Assembly: GCA_020226215.1 (NCBI GenBank) | Contig: CM035232.1 | Span: 49,228,179-49,292,178, forward strand | Source of the DNA: Sindora glabra | Taxonomy: Eukaryota > Streptophyta > Magnoliopsida > Fabales > Fabaceae | Length of the DNA: 64,000 nucleotides | Direction of reading: 5' to 3' | Part shown: piece after piece, positions 1 to 12,296 of the stretch | How positions within the stretch are numbered: the first letter of the stretch is position 1 | Layout of the letters: every line of letters starts with the position of its first letter | Position numbers and translations under genes: made by a program | The notes under the pieces: model-generated | Databases searched by the model: none | Seen by the model: the letters and a program-made list of their open reading frames with translations, nothing else | Told to the model about the DNA's origin: nothing

Positions 1-2173
1 ATATTCATTCTATTTGATTTTGAATACTGCACTAAGTTAGATGGCAAGCCTAAATGCCAAGAAAAGGCTGTGCAGGTTAATGAGAGGAGAAAATATCTTA
101 GATTTAAAAAATTCATTACTAGCTAACTCCTTACATTTACCCATGAATCAAGAAATATGCTCAATTGTGGATTGGTCATCTTCCCACTATTGTAAACTTT
201 GGTGTCTTGAAACCTCTAGGTAACTCAGTTCAATAAATCCATTCTAAAAATGCTTCTTGATAATTCAAGTATGCTTCTTAACCATCTAATTGATTTAAAA
301 GTCTTTATACCTAATCTCACACTATTTAGCTTTAATGTCTCTAATTATAATCTCTTTGATTTTGATGTCTTTGATTTGCATGAACATTATGATAATGTGG
401 CATTCTCTTGGTTTGGATTAATGTTTTGATAATTTGGCATTTTACCGAAACATTACCACATGTAGCCTTTGTTTTTAAGGTTGTTAAGCTAAGCCTTTCT
501 TATTTATTCTCCCCTTCTAGCTAATCTCATATAGGCATACTTAAATTTAGGCATTTTAAGTTCTACATCTTTGGCTTTTGGTTCACATTTAAACTCTTCC
601 TTGTCAATTTCCAACTTTGCCTTTTGTTGTGACTTGAATTGATGAGCTAATTGATCCACAGTTTAAGTCATACGTTCTTGATTGTTAGCCATACAATATT
701 GTAATTAGATTTTATGACAACATGTACATCATGTCCTGATTGCTCTCATCCATCTGTTATCTTAAATTAACTAGATTATCTATAATAAGGTCATTACTTT
801 CATTTTCTTCAATCATTTCAACATTATTTCTTTCAACATGAGCATTTTACTCATTATTAATGATTATTTTATTATTCTTATTTGTTCATGGCATGCCATA
901 AACATTAGTGCTAGTAATTCATTAAGCATTATAGGCCTTTTAGTGTTATTTCGTTAATTGTAGTTTAGCCTATTATTATTGGTATTTAGTCTCCAAACCT
1001 AGTTTTTTTTTATTATTTGGCCACTCATTTGATGATTCTAGTTCTAATTTGGATTGATTGTATTTTAAACATTCTAGGAGTTTGGATTTTGTTGATCGTG
1101 GCTATTATTTAGCCCATTATTGCTTTAACTTCCTATATTCGGTGCTGAGTTTGGCACTATAGTATTATAATTATTTAGATTCTATGCATTGATGTTAAAA
1201 GCCTCATAAATAGGTTCCAGAGTTTTGTTACCTACATCTTGTGGCTTAGTATTTTCTAGCATCACCCTAAACATAAGGTTGTTGCATATAGTGCAAAAAA
1301 TAGATACCTTATTGGAATTCATGATAAAAAGTGATAAAATTATACCACATCTTAGTTGCATAAATAGAAAGATGTCAAAATTGAAATGCCTTGATTAGGT
1401 CCTACTAAATGTGCTAATTTGTTTCAATTGAAAAATTGCAATATGTTGTTTGACTTGGTCATAATTAAAGGGTTCTACCCCAGTTCATTGGCAAAATTTT
1501 GAATTGGAGTGTTAATGTAAGAAAAGGTAGTCAATACCATAATAATCTTGTACAAATAATGATGAAGTGACATAATCTATGTAAATATTCACATCAAGGT
1601 ATATAAAATTGGTTAGATGATAATTCAAATGTAATTTAATAATAAACTATGGCAAATTTCTTCAAAGGATAAGTACATCCAAATCAAAAATAAAAAGTAA
1701 TATATAGATATCAAAGGTAGATGGATTTAGGAAAAAAGGTCTTGATTCACTTACATTCATAGATTTAAGAAAAAATAGGAATTACAAATGAATTATAGAT
1801 AAAAATTAAAATGGAAAAAGTGGGTAACAAAGTGCTATAGTTTAAATGTAGTGTGCATTGATATTTGTATTATTTGAAATTGGATAAAAAAATCCTTTTG
1901 GAATCTTTGTCATGCTACTTATAGCCAAAAAAGAGTAGTTACTAACGATTGCCAATCTTTAGGAATGCCTTATGAGCCTTTATGTGTTCCACATGTGACA
2001 TATCTTACAATCATGTTAGTCACTAACTAAAGGTGTTCTACACACTTTTTTGGCCCATTTATGCTTTCAGCCAAAATAGCTTAGTTCTATGGCATTTGGC
2101 CATGCCACCGAACTGAAGATATCGTAATTAATACAAAACCTATAGGTTTAAGTAAAAAAATAACATATCATTC

Positions 2174-2180
<7 letters not shown>
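1..2180. other. AT-rich intergenic DNA, no gene recognised
   Basis: Stops are dense in all frames. A minus-strand stretch around 490-690 reads as a Lys/Glu-rich peptide, which could be a worn retrotransposon gag remnant, but no zinc knuckle, protease or polymerase motif is present to confirm it. I see no LTR pair or terminal repeat here. Confidence 0.5.

Positions 2181-2181
<1 letters not shown>

Positions 2182-2254
<73 letters not shown>
2182..2254. repeat. (AT)n microsatellite, about 36 units
   Basis: Uninterrupted AT dinucleotide run of about 73 bp, directly followed by a T-rich tract. Such a long pure run is expected to be length-polymorphic and prone to assembly error. Confidence 0.97.
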
Positions 2255-2259
<5 letters not shown>

Positions 2260-2400
2260 TTTTTACAAAAAATACTTTTGAATAAAGCAAATGAACATTC
2301 ATTTTGTATGAAATTCTATAAATTATTTAGAATTTATTTTTTTCCAATGTAATTCTTTATCCAATTAACTATATAAATAAATCTAGTATGGCTTTTATAT

Positions 2401-2861
2401 TGTTAGATTAGATTTAAATTCTAATTATTATCAATTTTTGATAAATTTCTATTATGAGTTTTTCTACTATTTATGTTATATTTTTATGTTAGAGTGAGTG
2501 TGAGATTTCTTGTTAAATTAATAAGTATTTTTAGATTATAAATATTTGTATTGATCAAAAGTTTAAGATACGAGAGAGATATGATGTGAATACTTATGGA
2601 AGTTATACAAAAAACTTACATAGATGTTTGAGAGAGATATAGAAATGGTAGTTAGGAATTATTAGAATTATGATAAAAAAAACTTTCACATATAATATCA
2701 GTATAATATTTTGATAATATAATGAATCTTTTCTTATTCATAATTTTTTTTTTAAATTTTAAAGATTTTCAAATTAAATTACCCATATATTTTATTCTTA
2801 TATTTTGATTAATTTAATTATTTGATTTAGATAAGGAATTTTTGTTCTAATATATATAACA
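2401..2861 (+). mobile_element. Solo LTR, same family as the LTRs at 8750 and 11080
   Basis: It begins TGTTAGATTAG and aligns along its length with the segments at 8750-9195 and 11080-11485. Shared landmarks in the same order are AAATTCTAATTATTATCAAT near the start, a TATAAATATTTGTATTGATC-like block in the middle and a T-rich 3' end. No coding or primer-binding site follows, so it is a solo LTR or fragment. The 5 bp before it are TATAT. TATAT also occurs at 2851-2855, which would put the end at 2850 with the terminal CA lost. Because the flank is AT-rich, this target duplication is weak evidence. Confidence 0.6.
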
Positions 2862-4704
2862 CCATTTGTAATTGTATATTTGCCAACATTAACTTAAAAA
2901 TCACTTTGACATGATTTAAAATAAGGAGTTATTTGACTTACACAGGAGGTGACCTTTAAGAAAATTAAATTTTTTAAAAAATAACTTTTTATGTGAACTT
3001 TTTAAGAAATATTCAAAGTATTCAAAGTTATTTGATTGATACATAAAAATTAACTTTTTTTAGAAAGTAACTTCTTATAACATGTTTAGTTCAACTTTAA
3101 ATATCATAAGAAATGTTAATAAAATAACTACTGTATTTGTAATGTTAATATAATACAAATTAATAAATTTTAATTATCATTAATTAAATTGAATAAAGAT
3201 AATTTTATCTTTGTACTCATAAATAATATAGAAAGTAAAATTTACTTAAAGAGAAGTAGGTAAGTAACTTCTCATGCTTTTTAGAAAGTAGAATTTTTCA
3301 AGAAATTTTATTTCCTCTAATTTGTAAGATAATAATCAATCAAACAACTTATATTTTTTTTACTTTATGAGAAATAGAATTTTCTATTATATTTAGACAA
3401 ATCAAACAACCTTTAAGTAATATGGATTTAACTTGATCGGTTATAACAAAAAAAACTAATGTTTTTGTAAGTATTCATAAAAGATAGTTAACTCTAAAAT
3501 TGCAACTTCACATTGAAAACATTTAATTTAAAAGACATTTATTATTATATTTGAAAATTTTATTTTTCATCCATATCAAATTTGATGTCTATTTTTTTTT
3601 TTTACATATATGAGTTTATTAATTTAGGCATTCTAGTTATAAAAAAATTGTAACTATATATCCTAAATCTTATAATTTTCTAACATTATAAATTTTAGGG
3701 TAAATCATTAAATTAGGTTTTAAAAGATATGCGTTGCCTTAATTTTTTTTAAAATTATCATATAAAAATGAAAACATCTAATATCTATATCAAATAAATT
3801 AAATTTCCTTTGAAATTTTAGTTAATTGATTAAAATAAACTTTTAAGTAATTTGATATATTATTTATGTTTAAGAATTAATTTGATGATTTATTCTTAAT
3901 TTTACATCTCATAATTATATAAAAATTATTTTATTAATAAAAAATATAAAAATTTTCTATTTTCATAAAAAATTAATAGAGGTTGATTTTTGGGAAAGAA
4001 CAACATTTATCATTTATGTAAGGGCAATTGTAAGACACCCTAAGAGGTTTAATACTTAGGATGACATAGTGTGATATGAAGCATATGATTTTTTTATATA
4101 ATCACAACCATTAATAAAAAAAATTAATCATCTCTAGTAGGGTAACTTTATAGAAAGGTGCAGAAATTACTTGAAAATTTTGATCTAACCCAAGGATGGG
4201 TAAAACATAGATATCGCAGATGAGGATTGATTCGATCCAGTTTTGGTGAGCTTTTTGAATGATTTGGCTGCTAAAGGTACAAATTAATAGTTGAGAAAGA
4301 AGAAATTTACCACTAAGGAGAAACAATTTATGACATCATAGAAGCTTTACAGTTTAATGAACGTACTCCAAATTTGTAGGATTTTGATTGGGATATGTGT
4401 TTCCGACATGCCATTTGTTCGATTTGTTATAATAGAAAATAAGGTGTAGGGTTTTGCTTCTGAGATGTAATATAAGATATAAATTGTACATATTTTACAA
4501 TATAATTATGTTAGTGATTTTTTCTCGTTCAGGTAGTTTAAAAGTATTTTTCTATGTTACATGATAATCACAAGAAGACATAAAATTTAAAAATTTTACT
4601 TAGTTAAGAAGTTAAAAATTTTTAATTTAGAATATGCTTTGGAAGTGTAGATTAAATAGTTAATTTTCGATGTAGAAAAAAAATAATATTATAATAGTGA
4701 CGAT
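2862..4704. other. AT-rich intergenic DNA
   Basis: No coding region, terminal repeat or RNA gene could be supported. The sequence is mostly A/T runs with short scattered repeats. Confidence 0.5.
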
Positions 4705-4980
4705 TTTGAAAGTGACGTCATTCTTATAATTTTGTCCAATTTATTTTTACAAGTAAAATTTTTTATTTTTTTACATCATCTAACACGTGGAATAATATCA
4801 TCCTGCGACATGTACCGGGTTTCAAACATTCTTCCAAATATACCATAACATGCACTTGTGTGTAATATCCGTCATGGTAATAGTGGTGTGGGAAAGAAGA
4901 GTGGCACGTGCAATGCAAGGAAGGCAACAGCTGTTACGGGCAGTTCATTTACTCGGGAGAAGAGCTAATGACGTCAGTAG
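4705..4980. promoter_or_regulatory. Cluster of ACGT-core motifs
   Basis: Two perfect TGACGTCA palindromes (4713-4720 and 4969-4976) and two CACGTG G-boxes (4784-4789 and 4905-4910) lie within 264 bp. The stretch is clearly less AT-rich than its surroundings. ACGT cores are bZIP and bHLH binding sites in plant promoters. No first exon is visible on either side, so this could be an orphan promoter fragment, part of an unrecognised element, or chance. Confidence 0.3.
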
Positions 4981-5080
4981 TAATCCTTAATTTCTCCAAC
5001 ATTGTACTGTTTCGTCAGATTGGAACTCGGATCATAAATCTCGGGTGTGATTATGTTAGAAGTTTCGATAGGCTCGTAAC

Positions 5081-7100
5081 AGATTAGTTTGTAATCAGTA
5101 TAAATTTATTTAAGTTGATATTAAGATTGAAATTAATATAAAAAAGGATAATAATAATTTGATAAGAAGTTAGAATTAATTAGTTTAATTTGATAAAGAA
5201 TTGAGATCAATAAATATTAATCCATCAAATTATTATCTATTATATATATTATAATAATAATAATTTTGATATATTAAAATTATATTTTTATGTATATAAT
5301 ATTAAAATTATATATATGAAAAATGTTAAATAATTTTTAATATTAAAATTAATAAATTCATGTATTTAATATTGTTAATATATATGATACAAAATTATTA
5401 AAATAAATAATTACATTAAAATTGAAAAATTAATAAAAATTATGCAAGAAATTAAATTTACTATTATAAAACTTAAAAATTGATAAAAATAATTATACAA
5501 ACTAATTATTATAAATAAATATATATAAAATAATTATTAGAAGTAGATAAATATATTAATTAGAGTAATAAATTATTATTAGTATAATAAAATAGTAATA
5601 TATCCATACATATGTTATGGATTTAGTTTAAAAAAATTTGTATACATTTTAATTAACATTGAATTTTTTTGTTAAGGTTCTACAATTTTTAATTACTTTT
5701 CTAATTAGAGAAATTTTATTTTAGAAAATGTTATCCTTTGATTTTTTTATTATTTTAGTTATATTCATTAATAATAATTAATTTTAATTAATTAATAATA
5801 AAAATATAAGTGATGTAATAGTAGTAGTGATGATGATGATAATGATGATGATGATAATAATAATAATAATAATAATTATAAATGATTGTAAAATTTACTT
5901 GGGATTGCTTGGGTAGAAGTTAACTTGGGATTGAAATTAGGATTGTAGCAATTCGGTTTGACTTGAACTTTGTAAAAAAGTAAATTTGATTTAGACTTTA
6001 TTTGATGTGTAATTTTTACTCATTAAAATAGTTTGGTAAAGTTAGGTAACCTTATTTCAACAGTTCTAATTTATGTTTGGATTATACTTGAATATGTGTT
6101 GAATATTAAAATAATAATATTTAAGTAATATAATGGTTTAAGTTTATTGATTTGTGTAATTTTGTAAAGATAAATAAAATATAATAATTTTAAATTTATT
6201 TACCTAATATATTTAAATTTTTTATATTTAATATTTTAAAAATATATAATAAAATTAAAGTAGATTACTTTAAGACATGTTAATAAAATTAAAATTATTA
6301 TATTTTATTTAGTATATATAATACTATATAAATTAATAAATTTGAATTATTTTATCACTCAAATACTATTATTTTAGTGTTTAAGACATGTTAGCCCTAA
6401 AGTATTGAAGTCTAACCGTTAATGTTTATTACCTGAGATTGTTGAGACGGTACCTCTGATTTTTCATGTTCAGTGTTATACTTTAAAATTTTTACGAAAA
6501 TTTAAGTTAAAGTTATAAAAGTTATAATTTTTTATAAAATTTTTTGAATCTATGATAAAAAATTGTAAATATGAATTAATTTTAAATCTAATAAATAAAT
6601 AAATAAAAATTATAAATCTATCATTTAAAGATTTGCAATGTATAGTAATTTTTCATGTTCATTATGTTTTAAAATTTGAGTTGTGTTACTATATATTTTA
6701 AAAAAAGTCAACTACACTTATTTCTTTTCATAATTAATTTAATTATATTTATAATATGCATTTTTTTTTATTTTTTAGAAGTGTGAGTGTGTATTGGGAG
6801 ATGAATGTGAATATTTATTTATAAAAGATGGAAAAAATGTTAGTGCAATTATACTAAATATTAAAATAAATAATTTTAATTTATCCTAAAAATAATTATA
6901 AATTTTTATAAGAAGTTAACGTAAAAGTTATAAAAAGTATACTTTTTTATATTAAAATTTTTAACTTTTTAATAAAAAATCATAAGTAGAGATTAAATTT
7001 ATGTATAATAAATATGTAAAAAATTACAATTCTATTGTTTAATTTTGGAAAAGTTACAACATCTAATAAATAAATTTTGCAAAAATAAATTTGGTATTCC
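5081..7100. other. Very AT-rich intergenic DNA
   Basis: Almost pure A/T with short direct and inverted TAAT-type motifs. No gene or element ends are discernible apart from the trinucleotide repeat at 5821-5876. Confidence 0.5.
5821..5876. repeat. (GAT)n(AAT)n compound microsatellite
   Basis: GTA/GAT triplets pass into an AAT run on the plus strand, interrupted by a few AAT units within the GAT block. Confidence 0.9.
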
Positions 7101-7179
7101 TATCGAAGATGTGCCACGTATAGCAGGAAACTGAGGCCGCCCACGTGCCATCGTTATTGTTATAGTTTGGTTATTTATG

Positions 7180-8000
7180 CTTTTTTTGGGTGGAGGTGGA
7201 AATGGAGGGAAAATTAATTTCACTTAGATTATTTAGAATGGGTGAAAATGAGAGACAATGAAATAGGAGTGAAATTATTTTATTTTATTTATAATGAGTG
7301 AAAATTGATGGAGGAGGAAATTAGATTGAATCAAATTACCATAATAAGCTTGTTTAGTAAAAATATAAATAATGGATCACAATAATTTATTTTGAGAGAA
7401 TTGACTATATATTTTTTATTTTATATTTGATGATATTAATTAGTAATTAATTTTACATAATTTATTTTTATTTCAATGATGAATAAAATAATTTTTTTTA
7501 ATATAAAAAATTTAATAAAAATACATAGTTACAAAAAATTACTAATTTTTTTAATCTTGTTAATTTGATTGTTTGGATTAATTAAGAAATAATTTAATTT
7601 ATTATTTTTTAAATAAGGTATTTATTTGTAAAGTAATAATTTCTTTTATCATTTTTTTAATTTATGAATTTGATTGATTCAATAATTCAAGAATAATTGA
7701 TTTGATTATTTTTAATTAAGGAATAAAAAAAAGGAAAAATAAAAAAATGAAATTGCCAAACCAGGAAGGCAGTTCGTGCAAGGCCAGTACGAGGGAAATT
7801 TGCACATTGTCTCGATTTTCACCTCAAAACCCTTTGCTTTTAGAGGGATAAATTGAACTGTGGGCCCCATTGTATTTTTTCACCTGCATTTATCCCCTTC
7901 AGAAGTTGATAAACCAGCTAAACAGGTGAAATTCGAAATTCACCCCCAATCTCACTCCCTTTTTCTTCCCTTTCCATTACCCCTGTTCCAAATAAGACAT
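7180..8000. repeat. Possible inverted-repeat (MITE-like) element
   Basis: The left side is purine-rich (GGTGGAAATGGAGGGAAAA near 7192-7212). The right side is its rough inverse, pyrimidine-rich with CCCTTTCCATTACCCC near 7968-7983. The enclosed DNA is AT-rich and non-coding. Similarity is only approximate and no target duplication was found, so the assignment is weak. Confidence 0.22.
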
Positions 8001-8553
8001 TAGTAGTTATGATATATTTTAATTTTTAGTAAGGTAGATGAATGAAATTTGAGTTTGATCCAAGAATTGCATTATATTCATCATGTTCATCCTCATTTCT
8101 CTTGGAAAAAAAATCTCTAAATGATGCTTGCTTAAAATCAATCCAAGTGAAAAGCTATAATTTCTATTCTTTCTTGCAAATGAATTATAATCCCAAAATT
8201 CAAAAAAAAAAAAAGAACTGAAGAATAAATATTGTTTTGTTTATTTAGTATTTTTTTAAATTTTTTATTTTTAAAAATAAAAAATTATTTGACAATTTAT
8301 TTTCAAAATTTATTTTTAAAAATTATAATTCTAAATCTATAAATTAAAAATAAAAAATAAATTTTAGTTATTATTTTAATTTTATTTTGAATGACAGTTT
8401 TATAATTAAATGATATATTTTTTATTTACAAGACCTATTACTATGTATTTTTAATTTTCCTTTAATTTGAAAATAATTTTTTAAATAAAAAATAAAATAA
8501 TTTTTAGAATAATCATTAAAAATATAAAATTAAAAATATATCTAAACACACTT

Positions 8554-8557
<4 letters not shown>

Positions 8558-8596
<39 letters not shown>
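8558..8596. repeat. (TG)n microsatellite
   Basis: About 19 uninterrupted TG units. Confidence 0.97.
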
Positions 8597-8598
<2 letters not shown>

Positions 8599-8749
8599 TA
8601 ACTTCAATATGTGATTTTGCTCATTCAAAACATTGAACAAGTATAGATGTTTTCTTTTCAATCTTAAATCTCACTTGGTGCTTTTATACTAACAAGATGT
8701 TTGAGGCAAAGTTTTTGAAATCTTATCCAAAAGTGAAATTCAATCATCA

Positions 8750-9195
8750 TTGAGTTTAATTCAAATTCTAATTATTATCAATTTATGATTATTTTTTATT
8801 ATAAGTTATCTTCTTCAAGTTATATTTTCGTGTTAAAATGGAAGTGAAATTTATTTTAAATAAATATTTTTAAATTATAAATATTTATATTGATCAAAGA
8901 TTTAAGGTATGAAAGAAATATGATGTAAGTACCTATAAAAATTATGTGAGAACTCTCATAAAGGTTAGAAAAAGATTTAGAAATGGTGACTAGAAAGTTG
9001 TATAATTATAGTTAAGAACCTTTACAGTACTATTTTGTAATCTTTTGGTAATATAATAGATCTTTTTCTATCCTTGATTTTTCCCCTTTAGAGTTTAAGT
9101 TTTCTCAATGATAATTTGTTCGTTTATTGTTGCATAACTCTAATTGATTTAATTGTATTATATTTTTATGATTAGAAGGGGGATATTTTTTAACA
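8750..9195 (+). repeat. 5' LTR of the 8750-11485 element
   Basis: Starts TTGAGTTTAATTC, ends TTTTTTAACA and is followed by the decayed primer-binding site. It aligns with 11080-11485 over its whole length with many substitutions and small indels, indicating an old insertion. Confidence 0.55.
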
Positions 9196-11079
9196 ACTAA
9201 TATTAGAGTGAGTTTATTCTTATGAGAATATTAATTCAAGATAGCGTAACTTTTCTAATGTCACATAACAGATGATAAATGAAGTTGATGATGATGGTGA
9301 AAGTGATGATGATGTTACTGATAATGATAGTAACAATGATAAATATGATTTATTTGCATGAAGTTAATTATAATGATGATGGTTGTAGTTAATAAGTGAG
9401 ATAAAGATGTGAAATGATTATATTGGTTCATGAAAGCATTTACAAGTTTGGTATTTTTGTAGATAAGAAGACATGGATTGACTTTGATGAAGCTTATAAT
9501 GCTTAATTAAGATGAAATTACTTGATAGGAAGATAATTTTTGCTATTTGAACAAATTGCAATGTTGGAGGACTCTTGTTGTTAACGTTTCATGATTGGTC
9601 TTATTTAACAATAGGTAAAACATGAAGATTGATGGAAATCATGAAATTTATATCAAGATAGAGATTGTTGGGTTTGACCTTGTTACTCAGGATTTCACCT
9701 AATAGGAAAGTAAATTGGGTTTTAGAATTTTACTAATGTTAAAAAAAACTTCAACAATCAATTTATTGTTAGAAACAATATACTAATGATTATTCAAAGT
9801 AATAATTAAGATTGAATTAATCAAATGTAACAACTTTATAACTTTAATTAGGAAAATAGAGTATAATGTAAATAAATGAAGAAATAGGAATAGAAAAAAT
9901 CAAATGCAATGATTCATAGTGGTTTAGTCTAGAAGATCCAACACTTTAAGAAGTACATCTAACCACTAAACGTATTTAACTTGGATTTGAAAATAAAATC
10001 CTCTATTTGTTCAAGTTTATAATAGCACTTAAAGAAGCTTCAACATAGTCCTCTAGTTTTGTCCAAATGCTTTGAGATTCTCCTCTTAAAGATTAATCTA
10101 GCAAGAGATTCTATACTTTGAATATCCTAGAGATATCTCATCCTAAAACACAACAAATGAGTTTTTTTGAAATCTAAAAGTGGTTCACAAACTCTCAAAG
10201 TTTGAATATATAATGAAGAGCTAAGAAAAGGAATTTTGATCTTGTAGGTTAGAAGGATTTGAAAGATATATAAGAAAGGAAGTAAGTATCTTATGTTTTT
10301 GTATTAGTGAAAGTCTTTTCTTATGTTTTGAAATTGAGTTTGAGGCTTTACATAGAAGTTGGAAAGTTTAACAATTTGTTATACATAAAATATGGCCATT
10401 ATAGAAGTGTCAGAATTTAATGAATTGATTTTACAATTGATTCACTCTAGCTTTGCAAAATCTAAACACAATTTGGTGAATCAAGTATGCAATCAATTCA
10501 CCTAGCTATGTATTTAAAAAAATCACATTATGAATCAATTATGCAATCGATGCATCTAAAGCTCATCTCTAAATGCATAAAATCAATCGGGCAATTATTC
10601 TTCTAGGGGGATATTTCAAAATGAGAAATAAGGTATGCCAGACCTTATGGTGTATGCAGAATTCATTGCGTAATCAATTCACACCACTGAATTTCTCTCT
10701 AGAAACTTAGAATCAATTGTACAATTGATTCAAGTTACCTAGATTGCCTTTACGTACTTATAATTGATTGTGCACTTAACTTTGTTCCTTTATATCTTAA
10801 TTTTTGATATGAAACATTAAGAAACATAATATTCTCCCCAAAATTGATTCTAACTTCATCAAAGATTATTTTGACACAAGATTTAATTTTTAAAAAAAGA
10901 TTAAAGCTTAGACCTACTTAATTTAGTTTTCCTTTTGTACAATTGATTCTAAAAAATAAAATTCTAACTTAATCTTTAATGATCTTCACTCTTCAATTTT
11001 GGTCCAAAAGCAATGATCAAACTTAAAAAGGCTAAAATATGTTGTTATAATTAAAAAAACACTTATAAATAAGGCTAAG

Positions 11080-11485
11080 GCTAATAGATCCAAATTCTAA
11101 TTATTATCAATTTGTTATTGGGTTGTATTGTGACTTATCTTTCTTTTCAAGCTTTGTTTTTGTATTAAAATAGGAGTAAGATTCTTTATCAAATAAGTAT
11201 TTTTAGAATATAAATATTTGTTTTGACCAAGTTTTTAAGATATGATAGATATATAATATAAGTGTGTACCAGAGTTATTTGAGAACTCTTCATATAACTT
11301 TGAGAGAGATATATGAATCATTGCTAGGAAATTGTGAGATTATTATTGTAAACCTTCATACATATTATCCTATAATGTTTTTGCTAGCATAATGAATTAT
11401 TTTTCATTTGTGATTTTTCTCTTAAAGTTTAGGTTTTCATATGTATGATGATTATATGTTTGAAAAAGAGATATTTTTTCTAACA
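11080..11485 (+). repeat. 3' LTR of the 8750-11485 element
   Basis: Second copy of the direct repeat, ending TTTTTTCTAACA. It is preceded by a short purine-rich AAGGCTAAGG that could be a worn polypurine tract. Confidence 0.55.
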
Positions 11486-11949
11486 ATTACTATAGAAAGA
11501 ATTCCTGATTTGTCTAAGCTAATCTATACAAGATATAAATTATTGTCTTTGAGAAGGATAAGCATAAGCAAAACTTAGATGTTAAATAATTTTTAGGAAT
11601 GAAATTGTAATTAATGAATTTATTGAAGCCTAGATTTACAAGCTAAATTACAAGTATCATTTCACCTTATGTAGTGTATGATTTTCTGGCTTGTTCACGT
11701 TCGTTGTTATCAATATGGTATTAGATTTGCAAGGAAAATCATAGAAAACTCACTTTCTAGTGACATTTGGATATTGATCAGTTTTCGTTACCTCTTTAAT
11801 CTTCTTCTTTAACTTTAGTAATATGCAAATATGGGAGAAATAAAGCTTAGATGAAGGCTCTGTTCATTTTTGAAAATATTTTTTATAAGGAAAGTTAATA
11901 TATTTTTATATAGATCAAAGAGTGATGTATTATATTTATACATTATTAT

Positions 11950-12279
11950 TGTTAGACTATGGATTCCGAGTCACCCAAAATGTGTCTATAACCCAACCTA
12001 TGGCCTGGTTCATGAAGTGCTTATAAATAGGCAAAATAAAGATAAATAAAGGGTAAGATAACACAAAAGAAAAAAAAGGAGTTATTAGAACCTATTTTGG
12101 ATTCTTTCTCTCTCTTTACTTTGAACAAAAAGGAGATTTAGACTATAAATAAATTATCTTTTTGTGTAATTAGCCAATACAACTAGTAAAAATAAATATC
12201 TGACTTGAATCTTTCTTCGTAAACTTCTGAATATTCTAATATGTGTAAATCTAATTCATATCCATTGATATAACTAACA
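11950..12279 (+). repeat. 5' LTR of copia element 1
   Basis: TGTTAG start and CTAACA end form a terminal inverted repeat. It is shared with 19479-19808, including the pyrimidine block ATTCTTTCTCTCTCTTTAC and the end CCATTGATATAACTAACA. Similarity to the other copy stops exactly at the TG, which supports a short LTR rather than a longer truncated one. Confidence 0.88.
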
Positions 12280-12280
12280 T

Positions 12281-12296
12281 TGGTATTAGAGTAAGG
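12281..12296 (+). other. Primer-binding site, initiator-Met type
   Basis: TGGTATTAGAG lies two bases after the 5' LTR. It differs at one position from the TGGTATCAGAG expected for plant Ty1-copia elements, a C-to-T change. Confidence 0.8.

Larger units (their letters stand above)
8750..11485 (+). mobile_element. Small LTR retroelement without recognisable coding region
   Basis: Two direct repeats (8750-9195 and 11080-11485) match each other and the solo LTR at 2401-2861. Each ends in a T-run followed by TAACA. The left repeat is followed within a few bases by AATATTAGAGTG (9199-9210), a decayed form of the TGGTATNAGAGC initiator-Met primer-binding site. The 1.9 kb between the repeats has no gag, protease or polymerase motif, as in LARD/TRIM-type elements or an element with a large internal deletion. 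It contains a GAT-rich tract (about 9275-9345) and repeated AATCAATT/CAATTGATT motifs (about 10420-10750). Flanking target duplications are not recognisable, so the ends are accurate only to a few bases. Confidence 0.55.

Noticed and set aside
9660..9720. GATAGAGATTGTTGGGTTT, looking like a polypurine tract plus LTR start
   Set aside because: No matching second LTR or target duplication was found; the similarity is limited to a few bases.
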